Assembly: GCF_000160535.1 (NCBI RefSeq)
Contig: NZ_GG704780.1
Coordinates: forward strand, 260,878 to 324,877
From: Hallella bergensis DSM 17361
GTDB taxonomy: Bacteria > Bacteroidota > Bacteroidia > Bacteroidales > Bacteroidaceae
Direction of reading: 5' to 3'
Length of the DNA stretch: 64,000 nucleotides
The notes under the pieces were generated by a model, which saw only the letters and a list, made by a program, of their open reading frames with translations, was not told the DNA's origin and made no database searches. Every line of letters starts with the position of its first letter. Within the stretch, counting starts at the first letter, position 1. Made by a program: the position numbers and the translations under genes. This document shows, one piece after another, positions 26,490 through 34,786 of the stretch.

Positions 26490-28001
26490 ATGAGTAAGGA
26501 GCGCACATATCTTGCTATCGACCTGAAATCGTTCTACGCCTCTGTGGAGTGTGTGGAACGAGGACTTAATCCGTTGACCACCAACTTGGTGGTGGCCGAT
26601 AACAGTCGGACGGAAAAGACCATCTGTCTGGCCGTTTCACCCTCGCTCAAGGCCTACGGCATCAGTGGTCGGGCGCGGTTGTTTGAGGTGGTGCAGCGTG
26701 TGCGCGAGGTGAACGAGGAGCGAAGGCTGTATGCCCCGGGCTATGTGCTGACGGGAACATCGGTGTTCGACGCGGAACTCAAAGCCAACCCACAGCTGGC
26801 GGTGGACTATATTGTGGCTGTGCCGAGGATGGCCTATTATATCGATTACAGTGCACGCATCTACCAGGTGTATATGAAATATGTGGCACCGGAGGACATG
26901 CATGTGTACTCTGTAGACGAGGTGTTCTTTGATGTCACCAACTATCTTAAGACCTACAAGATGACAGCCCATGAGTTGGCGATGACCATGATAAGGGCTG
27001 TGCTGAAGGAGACGGGCATCACGGCGACGGCAGGCATAGGAACCAACCTCTATTTGGCCAAAGTGGCTATGGACATCGTGGCCAAACACATTCCCGCTGA
27101 CAGCGACGGAGTGAGGATAGCCGAACTTGACGAGATGACGTATCGCAAGAAGCTGTGGGACCACCGACCCCTGACGAGCTTTTGGAGAGTGGGGAGGGGG
27201 ACGGCCAACAGGCTGGCACCCTACGGCATACAAACGATGGGACAGATAGCACGGTGCTCCATCGAGCGGGAAGAACTGCTCTATAAGCTGTTTGGTGTCA
27301 ATGCGGAACTACTCATAGACCATGCCTGGGGATGGGAACCCTGCACCATAGAAGCGGTGAAGCAATACAAACCGGAAGTCAACTCGCTGAGCAGCGGCCA
27401 GGTGTTGCATGAGCCTTACACCTGTAAAAAGGCGCGGGTGGTCGCCAAGGAGATGGCAGACATCATGGCACTCGACTTGGTGGACAAGCAGTTGGTGACG
27501 GACCAGCTGGTGCTCTCCATCGGCTACGACACGGAAAGTCTGAAAAACCCAACCATACGGGCAACCTACCAAGGACCGATAACAACCGACCACTATGGGC
27601 GACCGGTGCCCAAGCATGCCCATGGCACGGCCAATTTGGATTTTTATAACTCCTCGTCGAAACTCATTACCGAAGCGGTGACCGCCCTGTTCGACAAGAT
27701 TGTGAACCCCAACCTGCTGATACGCCGGCTGACGCTGGTGGCCAACCGCGTGATAGATGAGCAAAAGGCTAAGAAAAATTCCTCGGAGCCGGTACAGCTG
27801 GATATGTTCACCGACTATGAAGCCCTGCACCAGGAGGAACAGGAACGGCAGGAGGCTTTGGACAAGGAACACAGAATGCAGCAAACACTACTGCGCATCA
27901 AAAGAAAATTTGGCAAGAATGCCATACTCAAGGGCATTGACTTTGAGGAAGGAGCCACCACGCGAAGCCGCAACAGTCAAATCGGTGGACACAAGGCGTG
28001 A
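26490..28001 (+). CDS. Y-family DNA polymerase (UvrX/UmuC-like, error-prone)
   Basis: 503 residues. Translesion polymerase fold: the first catalytic Asp in AIDLKSFYASVE (Asp11), the second motif YSVDEVFFDV (Asp143, Glu144), and the helix-hairpin region GIGTNLYLAKVAMD with its Gly-x-Gly and Lys. Little finger about 250-400; the C-terminal tail is charged. No beta-clamp motif was identified with certainty, although QLDMF near residue 426 has the clamp-binding QxxMF pattern. Some pipelines mislabel this family as type VI secretion ImpB. It is followed 83 bp later by a YolD-like gene, the same pairing as Gram-positive UvrX-YolD loci. It is thought to bypass DNA lesions in the SOS response; regulation is not visible here. 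Confidence 0.9.
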   Translation: MSKERTYLAIDLKSFYASVECVERGLNPLTTNLVVADNSRTEKTICLAVSPSLKAYGISGRARLFEVVQRVREVNEERRLYAPGYVLTGTSVFDAELKANPQLAVDYIVAVPRMAYYIDYSARIYQVYMKYVAPEDMHVYSVDEVFFDVTNYLKTYKMTAHELAMTMIRAVLKETGITATAGIGTNLYLAKVAMDIVAKHIPADSDGVRIAELDEMTYRKKLWDHRPLTSFWRVGRGTANRLAPYGIQTMGQIARCSIEREELLYKLFGVNAELLIDHAWGWEPCTIEAVKQYKPEVNSLSSGQVLHEPYTCKKARVVAKEMADIMALDLVDKQLVTDQLVLSIGYDTESLKNPTIRATYQGPITTDHYGRPVPKHAHGTANLDFYNSSSKLITEAVTALFDKIVNPNLLIRRLTLVANRVIDEQKAKKNSSEPVQLDMFTDYEALHQEEQERQEALDKEHRMQQTLLRIKRKFGKNAILKGIDFEEGATTRSRNSQIGGHKA

Positions 28002-28084
28002 CCGACTGCACCAAGATGACAACGGTAGTTTGCTATTTTGAATATAACATCAAAGCTATAACGAATCACTACAACAGACTGATT

Positions 28085-28504
28085 ATGAGTACGGATTACG
28101 ACGACATCATCAATTTGCCACATCCAGTCTCCAAGCATCATCCGCCGATGTCCATGGCCAACCGTGCGGCCCAATTCTCTTCTTTTGCCGCACTGACGGG
28201 ACACAAGGAGACGTTGCGCGAAACAGCACGCACCACGCAGGATTTTGAGGAGCCCTCGGCCGACCAAAGGGAAGAGCTCGACAGGAAACTGACTGTACTC
28301 AGGGAAAAGCTCTCCGAACGGCCGGGCGTATGCGTGACTTATTTTGAGCCGGATACCAAAAAGGCGGGCGGGCGCTATCTTCAGGTTGTCGGAGAGATGT
28401 GCCGTGTGAACGAAGATGAACGCTGCATGGAGTTGGCAACGGGCGGCGGACTGATCAAAATACCGTTCCGGTTTATTGTCGACTTGAACGACGTGGAGGG
28501 TTGA
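28085..28504 (+). CDS. YolD-like protein
   Basis: 139 residues from the ATG at 28085, where homology begins. The N-terminal block YDDIINLPHPVSKHHPPMSMANRAAQFSSFAALTG is a strong match to the remembered YolD-like consensus (DIIxLPHxxSxxRPxMSxxxRAAQFxPFAAL). The C-terminal half (YFEPDTKKAGGRYLQVVGEM) resembles the KKAGGxY segment. In Gram-positive bacteria YolD-like proteins are encoded with Y-family polymerases and are UmuD-like in role by genetic context; the biochemical function is unknown. Adjacency to the polymerase supports the pair here. Confidence 0.8.
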   Translation: MSTDYDDIINLPHPVSKHHPPMSMANRAAQFSSFAALTGHKETLRETARTTQDFEEPSADQREELDRKLTVLREKLSERPGVCVTYFEPDTKKAGGRYLQVVGEMCRVNEDERCMELATGGGLIKIPFRFIVDLNDVEG

Positions 28505-28554
28505 TCGGGTTCAAGCGCTGATGTTTGGAAAGGGCATAATCGTTTAGTTTCGGG

Positions 28555-29442
28555 TCATCTCGTTGTTCTTTCGCGAATCCTTTTGTTCAACAGGTTGGTA
28601 AATTCATGGTTTTTTAATCCCCATTTTGGGGCAATGAGCAGGTCGGCCGGGCTTTGGCTGACAAATCGTTCCAAGACTAAGTCGTCTCTGAGTAGCGACA
28701 CATAGCTGATAATGAGGTCGATGTATTCTTCCACACTGTAGAGATGAAAAGGCTGTCGGGCATATTCGCGGGCAAGCCGAGTGCCACGGATAATCTGCAG
28801 TTGGTGTATTTTCAGGATGTCGAGTGGCAGACTCGAAATGATGGGAGCCTGGCGAAGCGACTCTTGTTGGTCTTCGCCGGGAAGGCCCAGAATGATGTGT
28901 CCGCCGGTCAAGATGCCTCGGGCGTGGGTTCGCTCGATGGTGTCACGACTGCATTCGAAGGTGTGCCCGCGGTTGATCCGAAGTAGGGTTTGGTTGTTGG
29001 CAGACTCAATGCCGTATTCGACAATCAGAAAGGTTTGATGACTCAGAGCCTCTAAATAGTCTAAAAGCTCGTTGCTCATGCAGTCGGGACGGGTGCCAAT
29101 CACCACACCCACCACATCGTCTACGGCCAGTGCCTCCTCGTACATTTGCTTCAGCTGGTCTGTCTTGGCGTATGTGTTGGTAAAAGATTGGAAGTAAGCC
29201 AAATACTTCATATCGGGATATTTATGCGCAAAGAAAGCCTTGCCATCCTCCAACTGCCGGGTGATCGTTTTTTCTTTCGTGCAGAAAGAAGGGCTGAACG
29301 TGCGGTTGTCACAAAATGTACATCCTCCGCTCGAAATTTTTCCATCACGATTGGGACAGGTGAACCCGGCATCGATGGAAATTTTCTGAACCCTGAATGG
29401 AAACTGTTGTCTTATCCATGTACCGAAGTCTAAATAGCGCAT
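28555..29442 (-). CDS. Radical SAM protein, YhcC/TIGR01212 type
   Basis: 295 residues from the ATG at 29442. The [4Fe-4S] ligands are Cys29, Cys41 and Cys44 (FTCPNRDG ... GGCTFC), the family's spaced C-x11-CxxC pattern rather than the common CxxxCxxC. Further conserved blocks: LAYFQSFTNTYA, GTRPDCM, EYGIESAN and GGHIILGLPGE. The substrate of the YhcC family is not established. It is divergently transcribed from the DPP IV gene with promoter boxes about 14 bp apart. Confidence 0.88.
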   Translation of the reverse strand: MRYLDFGTWIRQQFPFRVQKISIDAGFTCPNRDGKISSGGCTFCDNRTFSPSFCTKEKTITRQLEDGKAFFAHKYPDMKYLAYFQSFTNTYAKTDQLKQMYEEALAVDDVVGVVIGTRPDCMSNELLDYLEALSHQTFLIVEYGIESANNQTLLRINRGHTFECSRDTIERTHARGILTGGHIILGLPGEDQQESLRQAPIISSLPLDILKIHQLQIIRGTRLAREYARQPFHLYSVEEYIDLIISYVSLLRDDLVLERFVSQSPADLLIAPKWGLKNHEFTNLLNKRIRERTTR

Positions 29443-29501
29443 ATTTCCCAAAAATCCTCCTTGTGTGTGTATTTTGTCGTTAAATGTTATAAAACCGAAC
29501 A

Positions 29502-29509
29502 CAAAATTA
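29502..29509 (-). promoter_or_regulatory. -7 box of the radical SAM gene
   Basis: TAATTTTG on the minus strand, about 59 bases before the ATG. Confidence 0.55.
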
Positions 29510-29522
29510 AAGAAAAAATAGG

Positions 29523-29530
29523 TAACTTTG
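29523..29530 (+). promoter_or_regulatory. -7 box of the DPP IV gene
   Basis: TAACTTTG on the plus strand, 24 bases before the ATG at 29555; almost back-to-back with the divergent radical SAM promoter. Confidence 0.65.
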
Positions 29531-29554
29531 TTGCAAAGAAAGAAAAATTAGGTC

Positions 29555-31765
29555 ATGAAGAAATTTTTAATGGCATGTTCAGCCATGCTTATGTTCACCG
29601 TTGCCCTGCCTGCATCCGACAAGATCAACCTGAAGTCATTGGCTCAAGGCGAGTTTGCCGCTCAACGCATCAGTGGTATTGATCCCATAGAGGGAACCGA
29701 CCAATATGCTCAGGTTTCGCCGGACGGGACGCAAATTGTGCAATATTCCTTCAAGACCGGGAAACAGACAGGTATCTTGTTTGATGTCAACCAGACTCAG
29801 GGCGAGACCCTTACGGCGTTTGACGGCTATGTGATGTCGCCGGACGGAAAGCGTATGCTCATTCGTACGAAGACAGAGCCGATATACCGCCGGTCGTATA
29901 AGGCCGTGTTCTACATCTATACGATACAGAGCCGCAAGTTGGAAAAGCTGTCAGAGGGTGGTCCTCAGCAAACTCCGGTCTGGTCGCCCGACGGAAACAA
30001 GGTGGCCTTTGTGCGAGACAACAACATCTTTCTGGTGAAGCTGCTCTATGACAATAGTGAGAGTCAGGTGACCAAGGATGGTCAGTTCAACCAAGTGATC
30101 AATGGAATACCCGATTGGGTAAATGAGGAGGAGTTTTCCTTCAGCAGTGCCATGACCTTCAATGCCGATGGGACGATGTTGTGCTGGATAAGATATGACG
30201 AGACTGACGTGAAAGAATACAGTCTGCAGATGTTCAAGGGGACGAATCCGGAGATGAAGGACAACGAGGTTTACCCGAGTATGTACAGCTACAAGTATCC
30301 CAAGGCCGGAGAGAAGAACTCGAAGGTTTCGGTGTGGAGTTTTGATACCCAAAGCCGACGTACACAAAAGCTTAATATTCCGCTTGGCGATGAAGACTAC
30401 ATCCCCCGCATTTTGCCTACGCCGGATGCCAACCGGGTGATGGTATATACCATGAACCGGCACCAGGACGAGCTGGATCTCTATACGGTCAATCCACGTA
30501 GTACGGTGGCAAAACTGCTGATCAAGGAGCGTGTACCCAAGTATGTGCAGGAGTCGGCCATGACATCCATACGTGTGGGCAAGGATTACGTGCTGCTGCC
30601 TTCGGATCGCAGTGGCTATATGCAATTATACCTGTACGACGGCAACGGGCAGTTGCAGCGGACAGTGGGTGATGGTCAGTATGATATAACCGGTGTCTAT
30701 GGCTATGATGAGAAGACGGGCGATGTTTATTATCAGGCTGCGGCGCTCAATCCGCATGACAGGCAGATTTATGTGTCGCACAAGAATGGCAAGACGGACC
30801 GACTGACAGACCGCGAGGGTTGGAACACGGCCGTGTTCTCAGCCGATTATAGATATTTTGTCAACACGTGGAGTGACCGTAACACCCCATACGTCTATAC
30901 CACGAGGGACAACAGGGGCAAGTTGGTTGCCACGCATGTAGACAACAAGGAGCTATTGCAGAAAACCCAACAATACGGATGGAGGCCGAAGGAAATGTTC
31001 TCTTTCACCACTTCAGAAGGTGTGAAATTAGATGGGTGGATGATTAAGCCGGCCAATTTTGATGCTAACCGGAAATACCCGGTAATTATGTTCCAATACA
31101 GTGGTCCCGGCAACCAACAGGTGGTGGACTCCTGGAACATTGGATCAATGGGGCAGGGAGGAGCTTTTGACCAATATCTGGCACAGCAGGGTTTTGTTGT
31201 GGTTTGTGTGGACGGACGTGGCACCGGTGGACGTGGTGCGGAGTTCGAGAAGTGTACCTATCAACGTTTGGGCAATCTCGAAGCTAAGGATCAGGTGGAA
31301 ACCGCATTGTATCTAAGCAAACAGTCGTATGTTGATCAAAATAATATTGGCATTTGGGGCTGGTCATACGGTGGATTCTGTACGCTCATGAGTATGAGTG
31401 AAGGACGTGGAGTGTTCAAAGCCGGTGTAGCTGTGGCACCACCCACAAGCTATCGGTTCTATGATACGGTTTATACGGAGCGTTATATGCGCACGCCAAA
31501 AGAGAATCCGGAAGGCTACAACGATAATGCCATCACACGTGCCGGGAAACTGAACGGTGCCCTGTTGCTGTGCCATGGTGCTGCCGATGACAATGTGCAT
31601 CCGCAAAATACCTTTGAGTATGCAGAGGCATTGGTGCAGGCTGATAAAGATTTTAAGCAGATATTCTATACGAACCGTAATCATGGCATCTTTGGTGGGA
31701 ACACGCGCAATCATCTGTTGCGTCAGATTACCACATGGTTTAAAGAAAACTTGATGTCGAAATAA
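29555..31765 (+). CDS. Dipeptidyl peptidase IV (family S9B)
   Basis: 736-residue exported serine exopeptidase that cuts Xaa-Pro dipeptides from peptides. The signal peptide is MKKFLMACSAMLMFTVALPAS. A beta-propeller occupies about 50-480, with the substrate-anchoring double-Glu motif DWVNEEEF, and the C-terminal alpha/beta-hydrolase about 490-736. The catalytic Ser604 is in GWSYGG, the Asp in GAADDNVH (678/679) and His710 in NHGI. Length and order match Porphyromonas DPPIV. In peptide-using oral and gut Bacteroidales these enzymes process proline-rich peptides. The DUF4861 gene starts 15 bp after its stop. Confidence 0.94.
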   Translation: MKKFLMACSAMLMFTVALPASDKINLKSLAQGEFAAQRISGIDPIEGTDQYAQVSPDGTQIVQYSFKTGKQTGILFDVNQTQGETLTAFDGYVMSPDGKRMLIRTKTEPIYRRSYKAVFYIYTIQSRKLEKLSEGGPQQTPVWSPDGNKVAFVRDNNIFLVKLLYDNSESQVTKDGQFNQVINGIPDWVNEEEFSFSSAMTFNADGTMLCWIRYDETDVKEYSLQMFKGTNPEMKDNEVYPSMYSYKYPKAGEKNSKVSVWSFDTQSRRTQKLNIPLGDEDYIPRILPTPDANRVMVYTMNRHQDELDLYTVNPRSTVAKLLIKERVPKYVQESAMTSIRVGKDYVLLPSDRSGYMQLYLYDGNGQLQRTVGDGQYDITGVYGYDEKTGDVYYQAAALNPHDRQIYVSHKNGKTDRLTDREGWNTAVFSADYRYFVNTWSDRNTPYVYTTRDNRGKLVATHVDNKELLQKTQQYGWRPKEMFSFTTSEGVKLDGWMIKPANFDANRKYPVIMFQYSGPGNQQVVDSWNIGSMGQGGAFDQYLAQQGFVVVCVDGRGTGGRGAEFEKCTYQRLGNLEAKDQVETALYLSKQSYVDQNNIGIWGWSYGGFCTLMSMSEGRGVFKAGVAVAPPTSYRFYDTVYTERYMRTPKENPEGYNDNAITRAGKLNGALLLCHGAADDNVHPQNTFEYAEALVQADKDFKQIFYTNRNHGIFGGNTRNHLLRQITTWFKENLMSK

Positions 31766-31780
31766 TAAAGTTGATAGACA

Positions 31781-32989
31781 ATGAAAGTATTAAGTAAAGT
31801 ATGTTTGGGAGCTTTAATGCTTATTCCGACAGCTCTAAGAGCTGCCGATGTGACCATCACCGTGCATAATCAGGATGCCATACAGCGTCAGGAGTTGGTG
31901 GAATTGGATGTTCAGCAGGTGAGACAGCGAATGGGTATTGCAAGCGGAACTCCATTTGTTGTGAAAAACCTGATGGGACAACAATTAACTTATCAAATAA
32001 CCCACGATGGCAAACTCCTGATCGATGCAGCCGTAAAACCAAAAGGACAAACAGTCTTTAAGGTGTCTGAGGGAACTCCGGAACCGATGCGTACATGGGT
32101 GCAAGGCAAGTTGTATCCTATGAGGAAAGACGACCTCGGCTGGGAAAACGACCGCGGTGCGTATCGTGTTTATGGCCCGGCCTTACAGCGTTCAGGCGAA
32201 AAAAGTTATGGCATTGATGTGTGGACTAAGAATTCCAAGGAATTGGACATGTCGCAACGGTATTATACAACATACGAGGGAAGTATCAGAATAAATGCTG
32301 CAGACAACGACAGCATTAAAAGGGACATCAATCTGCACACCTCTTTTCACCTTAACCATGGTCATGGACTTGACTGCTATGGCGTTGGACCGACGCTGGG
32401 TTGCGGAACTCCTGCCTTGATGGTGAACGGTGAACTGAAGATGCCTTATTGCTTTAAGACTTATAAGATTCTGGATAACGGTCCGTTACGCTTTACAGTG
32501 GAGCTGATCTTCAACCCCGCCAAGATCAAGAACGATGACCATGTGGTAGAACATCGGCTAATCAGTCTTGACAAAGGATCGAACTTTAATAAGATGACCG
32601 TATGGTATGAGGGACTGAGTGAACCTTGTGACTTGGCCGCAGGAGTGGTGATTCATTCTGCCGACACGGAAAGCGTGGTCATCGGAAAGAACTTTGTACA
32701 CTATGCCGATCCCACGGAACACCCTGAAAAATATGGCTTTCAGATTTATGTTGCTACCCTGTTTCCATACGGAGCCAACACCAAAAAGTTATTGCTTGAC
32801 AAACCTTTCAACGGGATTGAAGGGCATGCCATTGGTGTGAAGAAGGGATTGAAAAACAATGAGCGCTATACCTATTACTTCGGTAGTGCTTGGAGTGAAT
32901 ATGATGTGAGGAATCAGGAAGAGTGGCAGTTGCGTATCAATCATTTCATGAAAGCACTGGAACAGCCTCTGGTTCCTGAAATCAAATAA
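31781..32989 (+). CDS. Exported DUF4861 protein
   Basis: 402 residues with a signal peptide (MKVLSKVCLGALMLIPTALRAA). The body matches the DUF4861 pattern: EGTPEP, KLYPMRKDDLGWENDRGAYRVYGPAL, and a His/Asp-rich HLNHGHGLDCYGVGPTLGCG block, with HFMKALE near the end. DUF4861 proteins often sit in polysaccharide-use loci and are presumed carbohydrate-active, but no activity is established to my knowledge. Here the neighbour is DPP IV, with no SusCD pair or glycosidase nearby, so the substrate is open. Confidence 0.8.
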   Translation: MKVLSKVCLGALMLIPTALRAADVTITVHNQDAIQRQELVELDVQQVRQRMGIASGTPFVVKNLMGQQLTYQITHDGKLLIDAAVKPKGQTVFKVSEGTPEPMRTWVQGKLYPMRKDDLGWENDRGAYRVYGPALQRSGEKSYGIDVWTKNSKELDMSQRYYTTYEGSIRINAADNDSIKRDINLHTSFHLNHGHGLDCYGVGPTLGCGTPALMVNGELKMPYCFKTYKILDNGPLRFTVELIFNPAKIKNDDHVVEHRLISLDKGSNFNKMTVWYEGLSEPCDLAAGVVIHSADTESVVIGKNFVHYADPTEHPEKYGFQIYVATLFPYGANTKKLLLDKPFNGIEGHAIGVKKGLKNNERYTYYFGSAWSEYDVRNQEEWQLRINHFMKALEQPLVPEIK

Positions 32990-33012
32990 GGGCGTGTCGA
33001 TTGACACACCCT
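32989..33012 (+). terminator. Terminator of the DPP IV/DUF4861 unit
   Basis: AGGG-c-GTGTC / GACAC-a-CCCT hairpin with a 4-base loop, starting in the stop codon. The T-tract is poor. It lies between convergent operons. Confidence 0.55.
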
Positions 33013-33035
33013 CATTTACTAAAGTCATTTGTGAC

Positions 33036-33323
33036 TTAATCTTCTAACATGCCGGCTTCTTTCCATTGGTTAACTACGGTAGCAGCATCTTGCATAGCCT
33101 GCTCCCGAGGAAGCGGCGTGTTGTCGTCTATCTGATACTCATCCTGAAGTATCTGCACAAGGTCTTCTACAGTAAAGTCTTTTCCCTGTATCCTTTCCCA
33201 TAGCAGGGCAGAACTTTCATTCATGCTGATGATGTTGCTAAAGTCCATATTCTCCTTGCCCTCGGCCACAATTAAGTTTTGACCGCACACATTGCGTAAG
33301 TTAAAGCCTTTTTTTGCCTTCAT
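33036..33323 (-). CDS. PqqD-family protein
   Basis: 95 residues with the winged-helix PqqD fold pattern: SNIISMNESSALLWERIQGKDFTVEDLVQIL followed by a short C-terminal helix (VVNQWKEAGMLE). PqqD-like domains bind leader peptides of ribosomally made modified peptides (RiPP recognition element). No pqqA, B, C or E genes are nearby, so PQQ synthesis is not implied. It is the last gene of a four-gene operon with an S24/S26-like protease and an HprK-like kinase. Confidence 0.85.
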   Translation of the reverse strand: MKAKKGFNLRNVCGQNLIVAEGKENMDFSNIISMNESSALLWERIQGKDFTVEDLVQILQDEYQIDDNTPLPREQAMQDAATVVNQWKEAGMLED

Positions 33324-33344
33324 ATTTTCTTTATTGAATTGATT

Positions 33345-33854
33345 CTATATTGTTCCGAATAGTGGAATCCATATTCTTCTGTAAGCAGCCAAAAGATATC
33401 GTCGCACGGGAAATAGGCGTGTCCATATCCATGAATACACTTTCCATTTGGTGGCATCAGTACGGTCAAGGGTCGTGCGCCCTTTGCGATAGAAACCGAT
33501 GACCGCCCCCTTCACATCCTGTAGTCGGCAGGTTTCGGTACCAATATTACCGTCCCCACGCAACGTTACTTGTTCTCCATCGATGCGAATAATGCGATGC
33601 AGCACATAGTGCTTGTCACTTACCATGGCCAGTACGGGGTCACCCACTTGGGGGTTAACGGCCTTACACATCAGGGCTTTGTCCCGATTGTTTTCTAAAA
33701 AAGGCCGCATGGAAAAGCCCTTCAACCGCAAAGTCACCGTATGGCCTTCTTCCATTAAACTGATAATCTCCGGAATGAGTATGGCATTTGGAATCTGAAC
33801 TTCCTTGACATCCTTGGCACCGGACACATCCTGATTCTGTTTCATAACAAACAT
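33345..33854 (-). CDS. S24/S26 signal-peptidase-like protein
   Basis: 169 residues (an ATG three codons later at 33845 is an alternative start). Family motifs: KGFSMRPF with the probable nucleophile Ser48; YVLHRI with His86 where bacterial signal peptidase I has Lys; and LRGDGN with Asp101. This Ser-His-Asp set is the SipW/Sec11-type arrangement, not the Ser-Lys dyad of LepB. There is no N-terminal membrane anchor; the C-terminal 30 residues are aromatic and basic and may sit on the membrane. Substrate unknown. It lies 17 bp after the kinase gene and 21 bp before pqqD-like. Confidence 0.82.
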   Translation of the reverse strand: MFVMKQNQDVSGAKDVKEVQIPNAILIPEIISLMEEGHTVTLRLKGFSMRPFLENNRDKALMCKAVNPQVGDPVLAMVSDKHYVLHRIIRIDGEQVTLRGDGNIGTETCRLQDVKGAVIGFYRKGRTTLDRTDATKWKVYSWIWTRLFPVRRYLLAAYRRIWIPLFGTI

Positions 33855-33871
33855 ATCATGGGTTGGCCGGA

Positions 33872-34771
33872 TTATTTCACCTTAATGGCTTGATTACAAA
33901 CTTCTGCCGCCTCTTTGTTGGGTAGACAGTGCAGGGTATAAACCCCTGTCGTCTCTATTAGTTTCGTAACGGTATAACAGATGTTGTTGAAAATTTCCAA
34001 GTCCCATTTCATGGTCGAACAGGAGGGAAGGATAGAGGCAAAAGCCTCGACGGGAGAGAGAACGTCCACTGAATTGTGCTTTGCCCTGTCTATGCGAGTA
34101 ATAGCTCCCAGTGGTGCCTTGATGTTGCGATAGCATGGAGTCTTTCCACTCCACGGACTACCATAAATATATGCCTTGTCGTCTATAATCCTCACGATGG
34201 GATTGTCATCGTTCATCAGGTCACACCCCGGCAGGTAACGCAGCCACATGCTTACTTGAGTGGACTTGCCTGTACCGCTCTTGGCTATGAAAGCATAGCC
34301 ATATCCGTTTTGCCGAACTAATGAAGCGTGCATCATTACAGCTTGTCTTCGACTGCCGGCAAAGGAGAATATCATCATGAGTGCATTGTTCAATCCAAAG
34401 CACCGCATGTTGTAATTCCCATTAAGGGCACAATAGCACTTGTCGAAATCTTTGTTGGCAATAAGCAAGCAACATTCAACCCCATTAATATTCTTAATAA
34501 TATATTGGTAGCCGCCATCGTCAAGCTGGTCGACAATGGTATCACCGTTCCCGGTCTCAAAGGTTCTGATTCGTTCTCTCGTATCCTTCGGTCTTGCTTT
34601 GAGCGTGTCGTCTACCGTTAGTTGAAACAGTGGAGCTTCTTCGTTCAACGTGTCAACTCTGAAGGGTTCGAAAGAGCGGAGCAGATGCATCCCGTTCTTT
34701 TCGCTTCCCTTAAAAATAATTTGAACATTAAATTCAGCAATACGAAAATTATGAATATCCTTTTCTCCCAT
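33872..34771 (-). CDS. HprK-like P-loop kinase
   Basis: 299 residues. The C-terminal half is an HPr-kinase/PEPCK-type nucleotide fold: MHAS (146-150), P-loop AKSGTGKST (163-171), LMNDDNP (185-191), likely holding the acidic catalytic residues, and GSPWSGKT (204-211). The N-terminal half (1-130) is unlike the HprK N-domain. True HprK acts with HPr of the PTS; nothing PTS-related is here. HprK-like kinases are known as tailoring kinases in some lasso-peptide clusters, which also contain PqqD-type proteins. In this operon it lies between a small exported protein and an S26-like protease, suggesting peptide phosphorylation or another peptide modification (inference). Confidence 0.82.
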   Translation of the reverse strand: MGEKDIHNFRIAEFNVQIIFKGSEKNGMHLLRSFEPFRVDTLNEEAPLFQLTVDDTLKARPKDTRERIRTFETGNGDTIVDQLDDGGYQYIIKNINGVECCLLIANKDFDKCYCALNGNYNMRCFGLNNALMMIFSFAGSRRQAVMMHASLVRQNGYGYAFIAKSGTGKSTQVSMWLRYLPGCDLMNDDNPIVRIIDDKAYIYGSPWSGKTPCYRNIKAPLGAITRIDRAKHNSVDVLSPVEAFASILPSCSTMKWDLEIFNNICYTVTKLIETTGVYTLHCLPNKEAAEVCNQAIKVK

Positions 34772-34786
34772 ATCCAGTTTCCTGCA

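Noticed and set aside
26490..28001. Type VI secretion ImpB label for the polymerase gene
   Set aside because: The name clash comes from ImpB/MucB/SamB; the catalytic motifs are those of a Y-family DNA polymerase and no secretion genes are present.
33036..33323. PQQ cofactor biosynthesis from the PqqD match
   Set aside because: No pqqA, pqqB, pqqC or pqqE homologues are nearby; stand-alone PqqD folds occur in many peptide-modification contexts.
33872..34771. True HPr kinase/phosphorylase of the PTS
   Set aside because: Only the P-loop half resembles HprK; the N-domain differs, and no ptsH, ptsI or EIIA genes lie around it.
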